A DNA stretch of 64,000 nt from Gemmobacter nectariphilus DSM 15620 (GCF_000429765.1 NZ_AUCM01000008.1:62001-126000), one strand, 5' to 3'; positions 1-9,140 are shown, counted from the first letter of the stretch. The notes: generated from the sequence alone by a model not told the origin. Made by a program: numbers and translations.

Positions 1-1
1 G

Positions 2-43
2 CTGCTCAGGATCGACGCGGCAGCGCGGGGGGCACGGCCATGA
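2..43 (+). CDS. 3' end of an upstream gene (possibly holB)
   Basis: The reading frame beginning at base 2 is open from the window edge and ends at TGA 41-43, giving the C-terminal residues LLRIDAAARGARP. Its stop overlaps the ATG of the TatD gene in an ATGA arrangement, so it is the last part of a translationally coupled upstream gene. In many proteobacteria the gene before this type of TatD homologue is holB (DNA polymerase III delta-prime subunit), and the short tail is compatible with that. Thirteen residues cannot prove it. Confidence 0.4.
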   Translation: MLRIDAAARGARP

Positions 44-840
44 CAATCGAGCTTGTGGACAGCCACTGCCACCTCGACTTTCCCGATTTCGACGGCGAGA
101 TCGACGCCTTGATCGATCGCGCCCGCGCCGCAGGCGTGACCCGGATGGTGCATATCTGCACCCGCATCGCCAATCTGCCGCGCGCTCGCGCGCTGGCCGA
201 GGCACATGAGGGCGTCTACTTCTCCTTCGGGCTCCATCCGATGAGCGTCGGCAAAGAACCCGCGCTGTCGCTGGAGCAACTGATCGACGCTGCACAACAC
301 CCCAGGATGGTCGCCATTGGCGAGACCGGCCTCGACTACCACTATACGCCCGAATCGAAAGACGCCCAGCAGACCAGCCTGCGCCTGCATATCGAGGCGG
401 CGCAGATCACCGGCCTGCCGCTGGTGATCCACGCCCGCGATGCCGATGACGACATGGCGCGCATCCTGACCGAAGGCTATCGCGCCAGACCCTATACCTG
501 CGTGATGCACTGCTTTTCCTCGGGCGAGGCGCTGGCGCAGGCGGCGCTGGATCTGGGCTTTTACCTGTCGATGTCGGGCATCGCGGCCTTTCCCAAAAGC
601 CACGATCTGCGCGCGATCTTTGCCCGCGCACCGCTCGACCGGATCCTTGTCGAGACCGACAGCCCCTATCTGGCCCCGCCCCCCTATCGCGGCAAGCGGA
701 ACGAGCCGGCCTATGTCGTCCACACGGCCAAGGTCGGGGCCGAGGTCTTCGGCCTCAGCTATCAGGACTTCGCGGCCGCCACCTCGGCCAATTTCGACCG
801 GCTGTTCACACGGGCCGCACGCAAGGCGGATGCAGCATGA
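40..840 (+). CDS. TatD family metal-dependent hydrolase (DNase-like)
   Basis: This 266-residue protein has the usual TatD length and motif order: a metal-binding HxH (His9, His11) in DSHCHLDFPDF, the IGETGLDYHY block with a metal-bridging Glu near residue 94, LVIHARDAD with a ligand His, VMHCFSSG, and the C-terminal ETDSPYLAPPPYRGKRNEP with the catalytic Asp. Family members are TIM-barrel phosphohydrolases acting as 3'-5' exonucleases or DNases in the cytoplasm. It sits between the probable end of holB and a metallo-beta-lactamase-fold gene, with ATGA overlaps at both ends, so all three are likely co-translated. The start at 40 is fixed by the overlap. The exact substrate cannot be read from sequence. 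Confidence 0.93.
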   Translation: MTIELVDSHCHLDFPDFDGEIDALIDRARAAGVTRMVHICTRIANLPRARALAEAHEGVYFSFGLHPMSVGKEPALSLEQLIDAAQHPRMVAIGETGLDYHYTPESKDAQQTSLRLHIEAAQITGLPLVIHARDADDDMARILTEGYRARPYTCVMHCFSSGEALAQAALDLGFYLSMSGIAAFPKSHDLRAIFARAPLDRILVETDSPYLAPPPYRGKRNEPAYVVHTAKVGAEVFGLSYQDFAAATSANFDRLFTRAARKADAA

Positions 841-1640
841 CCGACAGGTTTCGCTATACCATTCTTGGCTGTGGCTCTTCGGGCGGGGTGCCGCGCCTTG
901 GCGGGCACTGGGGCGAATGCGACCCCGAAAACCCCAAGAACCGCCGCCGCCGCTGTTCCATGCTGGTCGAGCGGGTGTCGGATCGTGGCATCACGCGCGT
1001 GCTGATCGACACGACGCCCGACATGCGCGAACAGTTGCTGGGCGCCGACATCGGCACGCTGGATGCGGTGGTCTATACCCATTCGCACGCCGATCATGTC
1101 CACGGCATCGACGATCTGCGCATGATCGTCTTCAACATGCGCCGGCGCCTGCCGGTCTGGGCCGATGGGGCAACGCAAGATGCGCTGCTCTCGCGCTTTG
1201 GCTATGCCTTCGTGCAGCCCGAAGGCAGCCCCTATCCGCCCATCCTGAACCTGCACACCATCCGGGGCGCATTCGAGATTGACGGCGCCGGCGGGCCGAT
1301 CCCGTTCCTGCCGTTCCGGGCCGATCACGGGTCGATGGACACGCTGGGCTTTCGCATCGGCGGGCTGGCCTATCTGCCCGATGCCGTCGCGATCCCCGAG
1401 GAAAGCTGGCCGGTGCTGGAGGGGCTCGACCTATGGGTCGTCGATGCGCTGCGCCGCACCCCGCACCCGACCCATGCGCATCTGGCCCTGACGCTGGAAT
1501 GGATCGCAAGGGCAAAGCCTGCCCGGGCGATCCTGACCAACATGCATATCGACCTTGATCACACCATGGTCGAGGCCGAAACCCCCGCCCATGTCAGCGC
1601 CGCCTATGACGGGATGGTGCTGGAACTGCCCGCCGCCTGA
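837..1640 (+). CDS. MBL-fold metallo-hydrolase, PhnP-like phosphodiesterase
   Basis: This 267-residue protein opens with LGCGSSGGVPR (residues 10-20), typical of the PhnP/RNase Z-like branch of the metallo-beta-lactamase fold. It carries the di-metal motif HSHADH at 82-87 followed by GIDD. A later His in DHGSMDTLG and the C-terminal NMHIDLDH supply further ligands. PhnP members hydrolyse cyclic phosphodiesters such as phosphoribosyl 1,2-cyclic phosphate, but no phosphonate-degradation genes are nearby. In this position next to tatD a housekeeping nuclease or phosphodiesterase role is more likely. Its ATG overlaps the TatD stop by four bases. Confidence 0.9.
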   Translation: MTDRFRYTILGCGSSGGVPRLGGHWGECDPENPKNRRRRCSMLVERVSDRGITRVLIDTTPDMREQLLGADIGTLDAVVYTHSHADHVHGIDDLRMIVFNMRRRLPVWADGATQDALLSRFGYAFVQPEGSPYPPILNLHTIRGAFEIDGAGGPIPFLPFRADHGSMDTLGFRIGGLAYLPDAVAIPEESWPVLEGLDLWVVDALRRTPHPTHAHLALTLEWIARAKPARAILTNMHIDLDHTMVEAETPAHVSAAYDGMVLELPAA

Positions 1641-1677
1641 TACGCTGCCCCCGTCGGGCGGCCCCGGATCCCCGCCC

Positions 1678-2607
1678 ATGCAAGCCCTGTTCGACGTCAT
1701 CCTGCCGGTCTTCCTTGTGCTGGGGTTCGGCTATGTCGCCGTCTGGCGCGGCTGGTTCCAGGAAGGCTGGATCGACGGGCTGATGCGCTTTGCGCAGAAC
1801 TTTGCGATTCCCTGCCTGCTGTTTCGCTCGATCTCGCGGCTGGATCTGGCGGCAGAGCTGCACCCGGGCATGCTGGTCAGCTTTTACGCCGGTGCGCTGA
1901 TCTGCTTTTTCGTCGGGCTGATGGGCGCGCGCCACCTGTTCGCCCGGCCCTGGCCCGATGCGGTGGCGATCGGCTTCGTGTGCCTGTTTTCCAACTCGGT
2001 GCTGCTCGGGATCCCGATCACCGAACGCGCCTGGGGCCCCGAGGCGCTGGCGCGCAACTTCGCCATCGTCGCGCTGCACTCGCCCTTTTGCTATCTGGTC
2101 GGCATCACGGCGATGGAAATCTCGCTCAACGCCGGTCGCTCGCTGCGCGAGGCGGCCCCGCGCATCCTCAGGGCGATGTTCCGCAATGCGATGGTGCTGG
2201 CGATCTTTGCCGGTTTTGCCGTCAACCTCTCGGGGCTGGCGGTGCCGGCGATGCTGGGCGATGCGCTGGACATGATGGCCCGCGCGGCACTGCCCGCCGC
2301 GCTGTTCGGGCTTGGCGGCACGCTCTATCGCTATCGGCCCGAAGGCGATCTGCGCACCATCCTGATGGTGGTGGCGATCTCGCTGGGGCTGCATCCCGCG
2401 ATCACCTGGACCCTGGGATCGCTGCTGCATCTTGATACGGCCGCATTTCGCTCGGCGGTCATCACGGCGGCCATGGCACCGGGGATCAACGCCTATCTCT
2501 TTGCCAATCTCTATGGCGTCGCCCGCCGGGTCGCAGCCTCGTCCGTGCTGGTCGCAACCGGCACCACAATGATCACGGCGTGGTTCTGGCTCAGCGTGCT
2601 GCCCTGA
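1678..2607 (+). CDS. AEC family transporter (auxin efflux carrier type)
   Basis: This 309-residue, strongly hydrophobic protein has about ten predicted membrane helices in two groups of five, separated by a polar stretch around residues 160-175, as in the AEC family. N-terminal LPVFLVLGFGYVA and the repeated proline and asparagine kinks (FAQNFAIPCLLFRS; MAPGINAYLFANLYG) match the family. It is probably a secondary carrier for an organic acid or similar anion; the substrate is not predictable. I chose the ATG at 1678 because the frame upstream overlaps the preceding gene and lacks membrane character. It lies 37 bases after the MBL-fold gene on the same strand. Downstream are only repeat elements before a converging gene. 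Confidence 0.88.
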   Translation: MQALFDVILPVFLVLGFGYVAVWRGWFQEGWIDGLMRFAQNFAIPCLLFRSISRLDLAAELHPGMLVSFYAGALICFFVGLMGARHLFARPWPDAVAIGFVCLFSNSVLLGIPITERAWGPEALARNFAIVALHSPFCYLVGITAMEISLNAGRSLREAAPRILRAMFRNAMVLAIFAGFAVNLSGLAVPAMLGDALDMMARAALPAALFGLGGTLYRYRPEGDLRTILMVVAISLGLHPAITWTLGSLLHLDTAAFRSAVITAAMAPGINAYLFANLYGVARRVAASSVLVATGTTMITAWFWLSVLP

Positions 2608-2648
2608 TCGCCCCCGCCCGTCGGAGGGCATGATCGCGGCCGTCGCAT

Positions 2649-2727
2649 GGGTATTTGGAAAAAGGCAAAGGGGCAAAGCGCGGCGCCTGGTCCCATCACC
2701 TTTCTGAAAATACCCCCGCCGGAGGCA
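2649..2727. repeat. Dispersed GTATTT repeat, inverted pair
   Basis: A forward half-element (GGGTATTTGGAAAAAGGC) begins at 2649. A reverse half-element (ACCTTTCTGAAAATACCCCCGCCGGAGG) ends at about 2725. The two face each other in the 242-base convergent gap after the AEC transporter, so transcripts could fold into a long hairpin. The rest of the gap, to 2849, is GC-rich with weak hairpins and no gene that I can support. Confidence 0.8.
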
Positions 2728-2849
2728 TCTGCCACCAGCCAACCGGCGCAACGGCGCATTCAGGGCGCACGCCGCGCTTGCGCGGCGCCCGGCCCAAAGC
2801 CCCGGGGCGCCCCCGGCAGGGGGCGGCGCGGGGGTGCGGGAGCGCCCGG

Positions 2850-3434
2850 TCAGACGATCCGGGCCGCCTGATCGAAGCTCAGGCGCGGCAGGCGGGCATT
2901 GTCGGGGTTTGCCTTGAACCAGCCAAGGTTCATCAGGAACAGCGGCTCCCACGCCGGATCGTCCACCAGCGCCGCCTTGGCCTTGGCCCGGTCAAAGCCG
3001 GCCATCGGGCCAACACCAAGCCCCAGCGACCGCGCCGCCGCGATCAACATGCCTGCCTGAAGCAGCGCATTGGTGCGGGCCGAACCTTCGCGCACGGCCG
3101 GATCGGTGTAATATCCGCGCACATCCGACAGCGGGAACACCTCGGGCAGGTGGCGGGTGAAGTCGGTATCGGCACAGACCAGCACGCTGACCGGCGCCGC
3201 CATGGTCTTGGCCCGGTTGCCCGATGACAGCGCGGGCTCAAGCCTGGCCTTGCCTTCGGGGGTCTGGATGAAGACCAGCCGCAACGGCTGCTGGTTGAAG
3301 GCCGTCGGGCCAAGCAGCGCAAGCGCCGTCAGCTCCTCCAGCACATCCTGCGCGACCGGACGGTCCTCGAACTCGGGGTGGCTGCGCGAGATGCGAAAAA
3401 TCTGGTCGAGGGCCGTATCGTCAAGACGGGACAA
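2850..3434 (-). CDS. Nitroreductase family, RutE-like malonic semialdehyde reductase
   Basis: The predicted 194-residue protein has the FMN nitroreductase fold with LLGPTAFNQQPLRLVFIQ near the N-terminus and GLGVGPMAGFDRAKAKAAL near the C-terminus, the order seen in RutE/HadB. RutE reduces 3-oxopropionate to 3-hydroxypropionate in pyrimidine catabolism. No other rut genes are visible, so a general quinone or semialdehyde reductase is equally possible. I start it at the TTG at 3434 because a GAAGGA Shine-Dalgarno lies about 5 bases upstream and the length then matches RutE. A longer 228-residue reading adds an N-terminus without family character. It is divergent from a flavin reductase gene. 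Confidence 0.85.
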   Translation of the reverse strand: MSRLDDTALDQIFRISRSHPEFEDRPVAQDVLEELTALALLGPTAFNQQPLRLVFIQTPEGKARLEPALSSGNRAKTMAAPVSVLVCADTDFTRHLPEVFPLSDVRGYYTDPAVREGSARTNALLQAGMLIAAARSLGLGVGPMAGFDRAKAKAALVDDPAWEPLFLMNLGWFKANPDNARLPRLSFDQAARIV

Positions 3435-3636
3435 GGCGTATTCCTTCGGGCAAGTCGGTTTGGGACGGACCGGGGCCGTGCCGGCCCGGGCTTGATGTGA
3501 AATACCCCCTGGACCGGCAAGTTCAATGTGCGCCAATGCGAAGCCGTCATGCGCCCGGCGCGCGCCTCGCCGCTCTTGACCTGATCTGCGGCATCGCGTT
3601 TACAGCAAGGCAAGTTCTGAACGCGGAGCCTTCGAC

Positions 3637-4128
3637 ATGAGCCAGACCTTCGTCCCGGATGCCGACCCCCGTGCCTTTCGCAATGCCCTCGGGCGTTTTG
3701 CGACCGGCGTCGCGCTGGTGACGGTGGCCGGCCCTCAGGGGCCCGTCGGCTTTCTGGTGAACAGCTTTGCCAGCGTCTCGATGGATCCGCCGCTGGTGCT
3801 GTGGTCGCCGGCGCGCACCTCGAGCCGCTTTGGGCATTTCGAAAATGCGCAGCACTATGTGATCCACATCCTGGCCGAGTCGCATGACGACTGGATGCCG
3901 CGGTTTGCCCGCGATGGTGCCGGGTTCGAGGGGCTGCCCCACGAGGTGAACCCCGAAGGCGTGCCGGTCATCGCCAGCGCCCTCGCCCGCTTTGACTGCG
4001 AACGTCATGCGGCCCATGACGGGGGCGATCACCTGATCATCGTCGGCCGCGTCCTGCGCGCCGCGATGACCGAGGGCGCGCCGCTGGTGTTCAGCCAGGG
4101 CCGCTATGGCCAGTTTACGGGCCGCTGA
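3637..4128 (+). CDS. Flavin reductase family protein
   Basis: This 163-residue protein matches the flavin reductase-like FMN-binding split barrel. It has RFATGVALVTV near residue 20, GFLVNSFASVSMDPPLVLW (about 44-62) for flavin binding, and C-terminal PLVFSQGRYGQF. Such proteins reduce FMN or FAD with NAD(P)H and usually feed a two-component monooxygenase. None is adjacent, so the partner is unknown. The divergent RutE-like gene is suggestive because RutF is of this family, but that link is an inference. The start at 3637 has GGAG about 9 bases upstream. Confidence 0.9.
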   Translation: MSQTFVPDADPRAFRNALGRFATGVALVTVAGPQGPVGFLVNSFASVSMDPPLVLWSPARTSSRFGHFENAQHYVIHILAESHDDWMPRFARDGAGFEGLPHEVNPEGVPVIASALARFDCERHAAHDGGDHLIIVGRVLRAAMTEGAPLVFSQGRYGQFTGR

Positions 4129-4135
4129 AACACCC

Positions 4136-4555
4136 TCAGGGCATCAGGATCTGTGCCCGCGCATAATCCTGCCGCAACTCGGTGCCGTCTTTCAGCACCA
4201 CGATCACGGTCACGGTCTGCAAGGCATCGGCCGGCAGGTCGGCATAGGGCAGCCGGTCCGCCGGAATGGCATTGGGCTGCGCGGTTCCGGTCAGGCAGGG
4301 CGGCATTTCCCACACCCGCGCCGCTTCGGTCGAATTCACGGAAAACCGCACCTCGGCCATGCCGCAGCGCCAGCTTTCCAGATGGGTGAAATACAGCAGC
4401 TCCTTGCCCTCCCAGGGGCGCAGGGCCAGCCAGCTGGCGCGGGTCGCCTCGAGGATCGGGCGGATTTGCGCGGCGCTGGTGAAGTGCTGGGCCAGCGCCG
4501 GCTGCGCGGCAACCAGCGGCGCGGCCAGGGCAACGGCACGAGACAGGCGGCGCAT
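4136..4555 (-). CDS. Conserved secreted hypothetical protein
   Basis: The protein, about 139 residues, begins with a typical Sec signal peptide (MRRLSRAVALAAPLVAAQPALAQ, cleavage after AQPALA). The mature domain has two cysteines, CGMAEVRFSVN and MPPCLTGTAQPNA, which could form a disulfide, and it ends in a beta-rich segment. I recognise no named domain, and a periplasmic location is the only safe inference. Two in-frame ATGs are possible, at 4561 and 4555. The second is preferred because GGAG lies seven bases upstream of it. It converges on the flavin reductase gene with a 7-base gap. Confidence 0.75.
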   Translation of the reverse strand: MRRLSRAVALAAPLVAAQPALAQHFTSAAQIRPILEATRASWLALRPWEGKELLYFTHLESWRCGMAEVRFSVNSTEAARVWEMPPCLTGTAQPNAIPADRLPYADLPADALQTVTVIVVLKDGTELRQDYARAQILMP

Positions 4556-4635
4556 GATCATCTCCGATCACTTTCGTGCTTCGGCGCATGTGCCTATAGT
4601 GCCGGCAACCGGCTGAAGCGGTGAACGGGGACAGC

Positions 4636-5643
4636 ATGACAGGCAAGGCCGCACAGGCGCAAGCGTTCAACATCGTCATCGTGGCGCAAGCCGGACGCCT
4701 GCAATACGAGGCGCTGGTCTTTGCCGCCTCGCTGGCAGCCCATGCCCCCGCGCTATCCGCCCGCCTGTTCCTGGCCGAGCCTCTGCCAGGGCCGCGCTGG
4801 CCCGGCGATCCGCGCATCGGCAATCCGGCGATCCGCGAGGCGCTGCAAGGGATGGGTGCCCGCTTCATCGGGTTCGAAAGCCGGTATTTCGGCGCCTCCT
4901 ACCCCTATGGCAACAAGATCGAGGCACTGGCCGCGCTGCCCGAAGGCGAGCCCTTCGTGTTCTTCGACACCGATACGCTGGTGACCGGGCCGCTGGACCG
5001 GGTGGCCTTCGATTTCGCGCGCCCCTCGGCCTCGGTGCAGGTGGAACCGACCTGGCCCGAGCCGCAGCCCTATATTGCCGGCTATGACAGCATATGGCGC
5101 GCGCTGTATGATCGGTTCGGGCTGGATATCACGCCGACGCTCGATCTGTCGCAGCCCGAGGACTTCTGGAAGCGCTACATGTATTTCAACGCCGGCTGGT
5201 TCTTTGGCGCCTGCCCGGTGGCCTTTGGCAAGAGGTTCGCGGACTATGCCGTTGCGATCCGCAATGCGCCGGGCGACATCCTGGCAGCGCAGTCACTTGA
5301 CCCCTGGCTGGATCAGGTGGCACTGCCGCTGGTGATCGCCTCGTTCGGCGGAGGGCGGCCAGGGCCGGAACTGGACGGGCTGGACGGCGATATCACCTGC
5401 CATTATCGCGCGCTGCCGCTGCTCTATGCGCGGGAATCCGACCGGGTTGTCGATGTGCTGGAAGAGGTGACCGCAGACAAGGCGCTGAAACGCCTGCTGC
5501 GCGAGTGGGAGCCCGCGAAGAAGCTGATCTATCAGGGCAAAGGCCGCCAGAAGGTGCGCCCGCTGTTCGACCGCGCCGATCTGCCGGTGCGCGAGCAGGT
5601 GATCCGCAACACGATCAAGCGCGAAGGCTGGTGGCTGCGCTGA
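4636..5643 (+). CDS. Putative GT-A fold glycosyltransferase-like protein
   Basis: This 335-residue cytoplasmic protein contains FVFFDTDTLVTGPLD (around residues 108-122). That is a DxD-type nucleotide-sugar and metal-binding motif, preceded by a beta-rich N-terminus (FNIVIVAQAGRLQYEALVFAASL), as in family 8-like glycosyltransferases. Aromatic patches (YMYFNAGWFFGACP) and a basic C-terminus (IKREGWWLR) follow. I know of no specific acceptor, and no polysaccharide genes are adjacent. The frame could extend to a GTG at 4621, but the ATG at 4636 has GGGGA six bases upstream. Function beyond sugar transfer is not supported. Confidence 0.7.
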   Translation: MTGKAAQAQAFNIVIVAQAGRLQYEALVFAASLAAHAPALSARLFLAEPLPGPRWPGDPRIGNPAIREALQGMGARFIGFESRYFGASYPYGNKIEALAALPEGEPFVFFDTDTLVTGPLDRVAFDFARPSASVQVEPTWPEPQPYIAGYDSIWRALYDRFGLDITPTLDLSQPEDFWKRYMYFNAGWFFGACPVAFGKRFADYAVAIRNAPGDILAAQSLDPWLDQVALPLVIASFGGGRPGPELDGLDGDITCHYRALPLLYARESDRVVDVLEEVTADKALKRLLREWEPAKKLIYQGKGRQKVRPLFDRADLPVREQVIRNTIKREGWWLR

Positions 5644-5733
5644 GGCATGGGCCGGGGCGCTCCCGCAGGTCGTGCGCCGGGCCAAGGCCCGGCTGCTCCC
5701 TTTGGGCCAGGCGCCGCGCGTTCCGCGCGGCGG

Positions 5734-5820
5734 CCTCCGGCGGGGATATTTGGATCAAGGCGAAAAGCCAGACCCCTGCGAGGGGATATTTCGCCTTGAA
5801 GAAAATATCCCCGCCGGAGG
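5734..5820. repeat. Dispersed repeat, complete inverted pair
   Basis: The forward half CCTCCGGCGGGGATATTT begins at 5734 and the reverse half AAATATCCCCGCCGGAGG ends at 5820. A partial third unit (GGGGATATTTCGCC) begins at about 5783. The pair forms an 18-base perfect inverted repeat around a purine-rich core. It occupies the centre of the 298-base convergent gap between the glycosyltransferase-like gene and hom. Nothing else is recognisable in the gap. Confidence 0.85.
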
Positions 5821-5941
5821 CTTCCGCGCTATCCGCTGCGCGAGCGCAACCCAGAGAGTGACCCGCGCACCGCCTTCCGCGGCAGCGCAGCCGAGCGGGG
5901 GCTCGATGCCCCCCGAGGCTGCCCCCCCCTTTGCCAGGCGC

Positions 5942-7228
5942 TCAGACCGCCTCGATGCGCAGGGCGACAGGTTCGCCCACCACGACGCCGGTCGCCGGCA
6001 GGCGCGACAGTGCCAGATCCAGCGCATCGCGGGTGCAGCGGTGGGTGACGATCAGCACCGGGGCGGTCTCCTCTTCGTGGCCGCGCTGGCGCATCCGGTC
6101 GATCGACACGCCCGCCTCGCCCAGCACGGTCGCCACCTTGGCCAGCGCGCCCGGCTTGTCCTGCAAGGTCATGCGCAGATAGAACGGCGCGGGCGCCGCA
6201 ACCGCCGCCGCAACCGGATCGGCCAGCGTCACTGCCGGCTGGCCGAAGACCGGGATTTTCAGCCCGCGCGCCAGATCCATCACATCGCCCATGACGGCGC
6301 TGGCGGTCGGCCCTTCGCCGGCCCCTGCCCCGCGCAGCACGATCTGGCCGACGGCCGCGCCTTCGATCACCACCATGTTGGTGCCGCCCTGCAACTGGCC
6401 CAGCGGGCTTTGCGCCGGGACGAGGCATGGCGACATGCGCTGTTCCAGCCCCCGCCCGGTCATCTGCGCCACGCCCAGCAGCTTGATGCGATAGCCCATG
6501 TCGGCCGCGTGGCGGATATCGGCAATGTCGATCCGCCCGATCCCTTCCAGCTCGACCGCGCCAAAGCTGACGCGCGTGCCAAAGGCGATCGCCGCCAGCA
6601 GCGACAGCTTGTGGCCCGCATCGATCCCGTCGACATCCAGACTGGGGTCAGCCTCCAGGTAGCCCAGCGCGCGGGCTTCCTCGAACACGGTCTCATAGGG
6701 CAGACCCGCGGTTTCCATCCGCGTCAGGATATAGTTGCAGGTGCCGTTCATCACGCCCATCACCCGCTTGATGCGATTGGCGGCCAGCCCTTCGGTCAGC
6801 GCCTTGATCACCGGGATCCCCCCGGCGACCGCGGCCTCGAACCGGATCGAGCGTCCGGCAGCCTCGGCCGCCTCGGCCAGCGCCTGGCCATGATGAGCCA
6901 GCAGCGCCTTGTTCGCCGTCACCACATCCTTGCCGGCGGCGATGGCGGCCTCGGTCGCGGCCTTGGCCGGTCCGCTGTCACCGCCCATCAGTTCGACGAA
7001 CACGTCGATATCGGCGCGCCGGGCCAGGGCGACGGGATCGTCTTCCCAGCCATAGGCCGAAAGATCCACCCCCCGGTCCTTGCTGCGGCTGCGCGCCGAG
7101 ACGGCGACCACCTCGACCCGGCGCCCGGCGCGGGCCGCGATCAGATCGCCCTCGGTCTGGATCAGGCGGATCACCCCCGTTCCGACAGTTCCGAGACCGG
7201 CAATGCCAAGGCGCAGGGGGGCAGTCAT
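5942..7228 (-). CDS. hom: Homoserine dehydrogenase
   Basis: This 428-residue protein starts with the dinucleotide-binding loop GIAGLGTVGTGVI and carries KDVVTANKALLAHHG. The catalytic block includes GGIPVIKAL and the homoserine dehydrogenase signature around GYLEADPSLDVDGIDAGHKL. An ACT domain follows at about 345-428 (FYLRMTLQDKPGALAKV). It reduces aspartate semialdehyde to homoserine on the route to threonine, methionine and isoleucine. The ACT domain suggests threonine feedback, as in other single-function bacterial enzymes. The ATG at 7228 is chosen because GGAG lies 7 bases upstream; longer starts exist at 7243 and beyond. Confidence 0.96.
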   Translation of the reverse strand: MTAPLRLGIAGLGTVGTGVIRLIQTEGDLIAARAGRRVEVVAVSARSRSKDRGVDLSAYGWEDDPVALARRADIDVFVELMGGDSGPAKAATEAAIAAGKDVVTANKALLAHHGQALAEAAEAAGRSIRFEAAVAGGIPVIKALTEGLAANRIKRVMGVMNGTCNYILTRMETAGLPYETVFEEARALGYLEADPSLDVDGIDAGHKLSLLAAIAFGTRVSFGAVELEGIGRIDIADIRHAADMGYRIKLLGVAQMTGRGLEQRMSPCLVPAQSPLGQLQGGTNMVVIEGAAVGQIVLRGAGAGEGPTASAVMGDVMDLARGLKIPVFGQPAVTLADPVAAAVAAPAPFYLRMTLQDKPGALAKVATVLGEAGVSIDRMRQRGHEEETAPVLIVTHRCTRDALDLALSRLPATGVVVGEPVALRIEAV

Positions 7229-7418
7229 GAGAGGCTCCGTCATATCAATGCACATCCGGGCTTTAGCCGCTTGGCCGGACCCGTGCAATGCACTCTGCCT
7301 GCTTTGCAGCCGTCATCGTGTTGTCATGGCGCCGGGCTAGGCGATGGAGGATGGCGCCCTTTGACAGCCGGTCCCGGTGACAGCAAAGTAACGGCCAGAT
7401 GACAACAGGAGGTTTCCC

Positions 7419-9017
7419 ATGACGTTCCGATTCCTCGCCTCGGCTGCGGTGCTTGCGCTTTCCGTAGGCACGGCCCTGGCGGACTACAAGCTGCATGTGC
7501 TGCATATCAACGATTTCCACAGCCGGATCGAGGCGATCAACAAGTACGATTCCACCTGCACCGGCAAGGATGTCGAGGAAAACAAGTGCCTTGGCGGGTC
7601 GGCGCGCCTGTTCACCAAGATCAACGAGCTGCGCGACAGCCTGAAGGCTGCGGGCGAAAATGTGATCGTGCTTGATTCGGGCGACCAGTATCAGGGCAGC
7701 CTGTTCTACACGACCTACAAGGGCGATGCGGAAATCGAGATGATGAACCGCATCGGCTTTGACCTGATGGCGGTCGGCAACCATGAATTCGACGACGGCA
7801 ACGAGGGGCTGGCCAAGCTGGTCAACGGCGTCAAGTTCCCGGTGATCTCGGGCAACCTCGATCTGTCGCAATCGGCGCTGCTCAAGGGCAAGGTCGGGCG
7901 CACGGCGGTGCTGGACGTCGGCGGGCAGAAGATCGGCTTTGTCTCGGCGCTGGCGACCGATACGGTGGAAACCGCCTCGCCTGGCGCCGATGTGATCTTC
8001 CAGGACGAGATCGAAAGCCTCAAGGCGCAGGTCGCGGATCTGGAAGGCCAGGGGGTCACCAAGATCCTGGCGCTGACCCATGTCGGTTATGTCAAGGATC
8101 AGGAAATCGCCGGCACCGTTGCCGGCGTCGATGCGGTGATCGGCGGGCATTCGCATACCTACCTGTCGGCCAGCGATCCCAAGCGCCAGGGCGCCTATCC
8201 GACCTGGGTCGCGGCGGGCAACAGCTCGGTTCCCGTGGTCACGGCCTATGCCTATGGCAAATACCTTGGCCATCTGGTGCTGACCTTCGGCGATGACGGC
8301 GCGCTGAAATTCGCCGAAGGCGATGTGATGCTGCTCGATGCCGCGGTCACCCCGAATGCCGAGATCGAGGCGCGGGTCAAGGAGCTCGGCGGCCCGATCG
8401 AGGCGCTCAAGACCAAGATCGTCGCCGAGGCCAAGGCCGACATCGACGGCGGGCGCGACACCTGCCGCCAGCAGGAATGCACCATGGGCAATCTGGTGGC
8501 CGATGCCATGCTGGACCGGGCCAAGGATCAGGGCGTGACCATCGCCATCCAGAATGGCGGCGGGCTGCGCGCCTCGATCCAGGCCGGTCAGGTCAGCATG
8601 GGCGGCGTTCTGGCGGTGCTGCCGTTCCAGAACACGCTGTCGACCTTTCAGGCCAAGGGCTCGACCATCCTGAAGGCGCTGGAAAACGGCGTCAGCCAGC
8701 TTGAGGATGGCGCAGGCCGCTTTGCCCAGGTCGCGGGTCTGAAATACTCCTTCGACCCGGCCGCGCCCAAAGGCAGCCGGGTGTCCGACGTGATGGTCCG
8801 CAAGGGCGATGGCTGGGCCCCGATCGAGGCCGAGACCGTCTATGGTGTCGTGACCAACAACTATGTCCGCCAGGGCGGCGACGGCTTCCGCATGTTCGGA
8901 TCCGAAGGCATGAACGCCTATGACTTCGGCCCGGATCTGGCCGATGTGGTCGCCGAATACATGGCCAAGACCGGCCCCTATACCCCGGCGCTGGACGGGC
9001 GGATCACCCGCAAGTAA
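7419..9017 (+). CDS. Periplasmic 5'-nucleotidase / UshA-like metallophosphatase
   Basis: This 532-residue protein has a Sec signal peptide ending at ALA-D (residues 1-21). A calcineurin-like metallophosphatase domain follows with HINDFHSRIE, GDQYQG, GNHEFDDG and HSHTYL metal-binding motifs. The C-terminal 5'-nucleotidase domain (from about residue 340) has GNLVADAMLD, NGGGLRASI and the base-stacking loop YVRQGGDGFRMF. It should release nucleosides and phosphate from extracellular nucleotides in the periplasm. A cysteine pair (CRQQEC) may be a disulfide. It stands alone, with an AGGAGG-type ribosome site just before 7419 and a terminator after the stop. Confidence 0.95.
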   Translation: MTFRFLASAAVLALSVGTALADYKLHVLHINDFHSRIEAINKYDSTCTGKDVEENKCLGGSARLFTKINELRDSLKAAGENVIVLDSGDQYQGSLFYTTYKGDAEIEMMNRIGFDLMAVGNHEFDDGNEGLAKLVNGVKFPVISGNLDLSQSALLKGKVGRTAVLDVGGQKIGFVSALATDTVETASPGADVIFQDEIESLKAQVADLEGQGVTKILALTHVGYVKDQEIAGTVAGVDAVIGGHSHTYLSASDPKRQGAYPTWVAAGNSSVPVVTAYAYGKYLGHLVLTFGDDGALKFAEGDVMLLDAAVTPNAEIEARVKELGGPIEALKTKIVAEAKADIDGGRDTCRQQECTMGNLVADAMLDRAKDQGVTIAIQNGGGLRASIQAGQVSMGGVLAVLPFQNTLSTFQAKGSTILKALENGVSQLEDGAGRFAQVAGLKYSFDPAAPKGSRVSDVMVRKGDGWAPIEAETVYGVVTNNYVRQGGDGFRMFGSEGMNAYDFGPDLADVVAEYMAKTGPYTPALDGRITRK

Positions 9018-9036
9018 GCGCGACGCCAGACCTGTC

Positions 9037-9063
9037 AGGGGCCGCCACCGCGCGGCCCCTTTC
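9037..9063 (+). terminator. Rho-independent terminator of the 5'-nucleotidase gene
   Basis: The stem AGGGGCCG / CGGCCCCT (9037-9044 with 9053-9060) closes an 8-base loop and is followed by TTTCGC. It lies 20 bases after the stop codon. The remaining 328-base gap to the next gene contains only repeat elements. Confidence 0.75.
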
Positions 9064-9140
9064 GCATCTTGGGGCGGTCATCCCGTGGTGCCCGCCGCGC
9101 ACCCGCCCGGGGCCGGGCGCTCTCTGGCTTGGGTCGGATG

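Noticed and set aside
3495-3515. AAATACCCCCTGG resembling the repeat core
   Set aside because: Only the core matches; the GC arm and tail are absent.
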